Source of the DNA: Rhodospirillales bacterium
GTDB lineage: Bacteria; Pseudomonadota; Alphaproteobacteria; Acetobacterales; Acetobacteraceae
Length of the DNA stretch: 6,013 nucleotides
Assembly (NCBI GenBank): GCA_025350425.1
Contig: JANXXW010000372.1
Span: 1-6,013 of the forward strand
Direction of reading: 5' to 3'
Shown here: in pieces, positions 5,305 to 6,013 of the stretch
How positions within the stretch are numbered: position 1 is the stretch's first letter
Layout: every line of letters begins with the position of its first letter
Made by a program: the position numbers and the translations under genes
Notes under the pieces: model-generated
Seen by the model: only the letters and a program-made list of their open reading frames with translations
Told to the model about the DNA's origin: nothing
Database searches by the model: none

Positions 5305-6013
5305 GCGAGCTGCAGCTGCCCGGCCTAGGCCTGTCGCGCTCGCGACTTGCGGTCGGACACGTGCTGTCCCGCTACGGCATTGTCATCGCGTTCGTTGTGC
5401 TTTGCTTCGGGCTGAGCCTGCTCAACCCGTATTTTCTGACTTGGCTTAACATCCTCAACGTGCTGCGCCAGGCCAGCATCAACGGCATCCTCGCGGTCGG
5501 CCAGACCTTTGTGATCCTGACGGGCGGCATCGATCTTTCTGTGGGCTCCCTGCTGGCCGTGTGTGGCATCCTGGGCGCGTCCTTCGTCACCGGTGCCAAT
5601 CCAGGCAGCGCGTGGACTGCGATAGCCGTCGGCTTGGGTGCCGGGCTCGGGCTTGGCATGATCAATGGTGCATTGGTGGCCCGGCTGCGCGTGCCGCCGT
5701 TCGTAGCGACCCTGGGCATGCTGAGTGTGGCGCGCGGCCTCACATTCATCGCAAACGACGGCATGCCGGTGCCGCATCTGGCGCCCGGCTTCCTCCAGAT
5801 CGGCCAGGGCTTCATCGTCGGCGTGCCGGTGCCGGTGGTGCTGTTCGCAGCGGCGGCGCTGATCGCCTGGGCCGTGCTGCGCTTCACCACCTATGGCCGC
5901 TACGTCTATGCCACTGGCGGCAACGAACGCAGCGCACGCACCAGTGGCGTCGGTACGCGCAAGGTAATCTTCTCCGTTTACGCTATCTCCGGCGCTCTGG
6001 CCGGGCTGTCCGG
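5301..6013 (+). CDS. Sugar ABC importer permease (RbsC-like), N-terminal part
   Basis: This is a membrane-spanning permease of a CUT2 sugar importer, partner of the ATPase encoded just upstream. The frame starts at GTG 5301, overlapping the ATPase stop as GTGA, a sign of translational coupling; about 237 codons are present before the window ends. The protein reads VSELQLPGLGLSRSRL, then a first membrane helix (about 25-42). The family hallmark GQTFVILTGGIDLSVGSLLA (67-86) follows, then INGALVARLRVPPFVATLGM (121-140). GRYVYATGGNERSARTSGV (199-217) is the cytoplasmic loop that docks on the ATPase. Helices are also visible at about 104-126, 133-151, 168-193 and from 222. Family members are about 320-340 residues, so roughly 90 remain beyond the edge. 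The transported sugar cannot be read from the sequence; glycerol or polyol uptake is possible from the glp neighbourhood but is only a guess. Confidence 0.93.
   Translation, partial: MSELQLPGLGLSRSRLAVGHVLSRYGIVIAFVVLCFGLSLLNPYFLTWLNILNVLRQASINGILAVGQTFVILTGGIDLSVGSLLAVCGILGASFVTGANPGSAWTAIAVGLGAGLGLGMINGALVARLRVPPFVATLGMLSVARGLTFIANDGMPVPHLAPGFLQIGQGFIVGVPVPVVLFAAAALIAWAVLRFTTYGRYVYATGGNERSARTSGVGTRKVIFSVYAISGALAGLS

Overview
The window is high-GC DNA, with G/C-rich third codon positions in the main genes. It looks like an alphaproteobacterium, possibly a sphingomonad or an acetic-acid-bacterium relative. This rests on the style of the GlpD/GlpR proteins, a TIGR02466-type oxygenase and a conserved unknown of a kind I associate with that class. 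The taxon is an inference from protein character, not from a marker gene.

Left part (1-1713): a minus-strand glycerol-3-phosphate catabolic unit. A GlpR-type DeoR-family repressor (831-1622) lies just upstream of glpD, the FAD-dependent glycerol-3-phosphate dehydrogenase (743 down to the window edge, C-terminus missing). The glpR-glpD gap and the divergent promoter region upstream of glpR each carry one copy of a related 17-bp imperfect palindrome (CGAACAT...TTCG). I read these as GlpR operators. The divergent one would also lie in the control region of the next gene.

Middle (1714-3663): a plus-strand putative 2OG-Fe(II) oxygenase (1714-2346), divergent from glpR. Next is a 337-bp gap holding a possible decayed tail of an EAL-domain gene, then a conserved protein of unknown function (2684-3121). 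After that comes a 244-bp MITE-like derivative of an IS3-family insertion sequence (3148-3391). It has 15-bp terminal inverted repeats, the first codons of OrfA and the last codons of OrfB, and the rest is deleted. A 272-bp stretch with no convincing gene but several small hairpins follows.

Right part (3664-6013): the start of a CUT2-type (ribose/galactose-like) sugar ABC importer operon. A tandem-domain ATPase (stop at 5304) overlaps a RbsC-like permease by four bases (GTGA); the permease runs off the window. No substrate-binding protein is visible, so the sugar cannot be named. The 5' end of the ATPase is odd. The best Shine-Dalgarno at the family-typical N-terminus precedes ATA codons rather than a normal start, while the canonical GTG far upstream adds about 52 residues and has its Shine-Dalgarno inside a hairpin.

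I found no CRISPR array, tRNA, rRNA or defence system. The most notable items are the operator pair, the deleted IS3 element and the disputed ATPase start.
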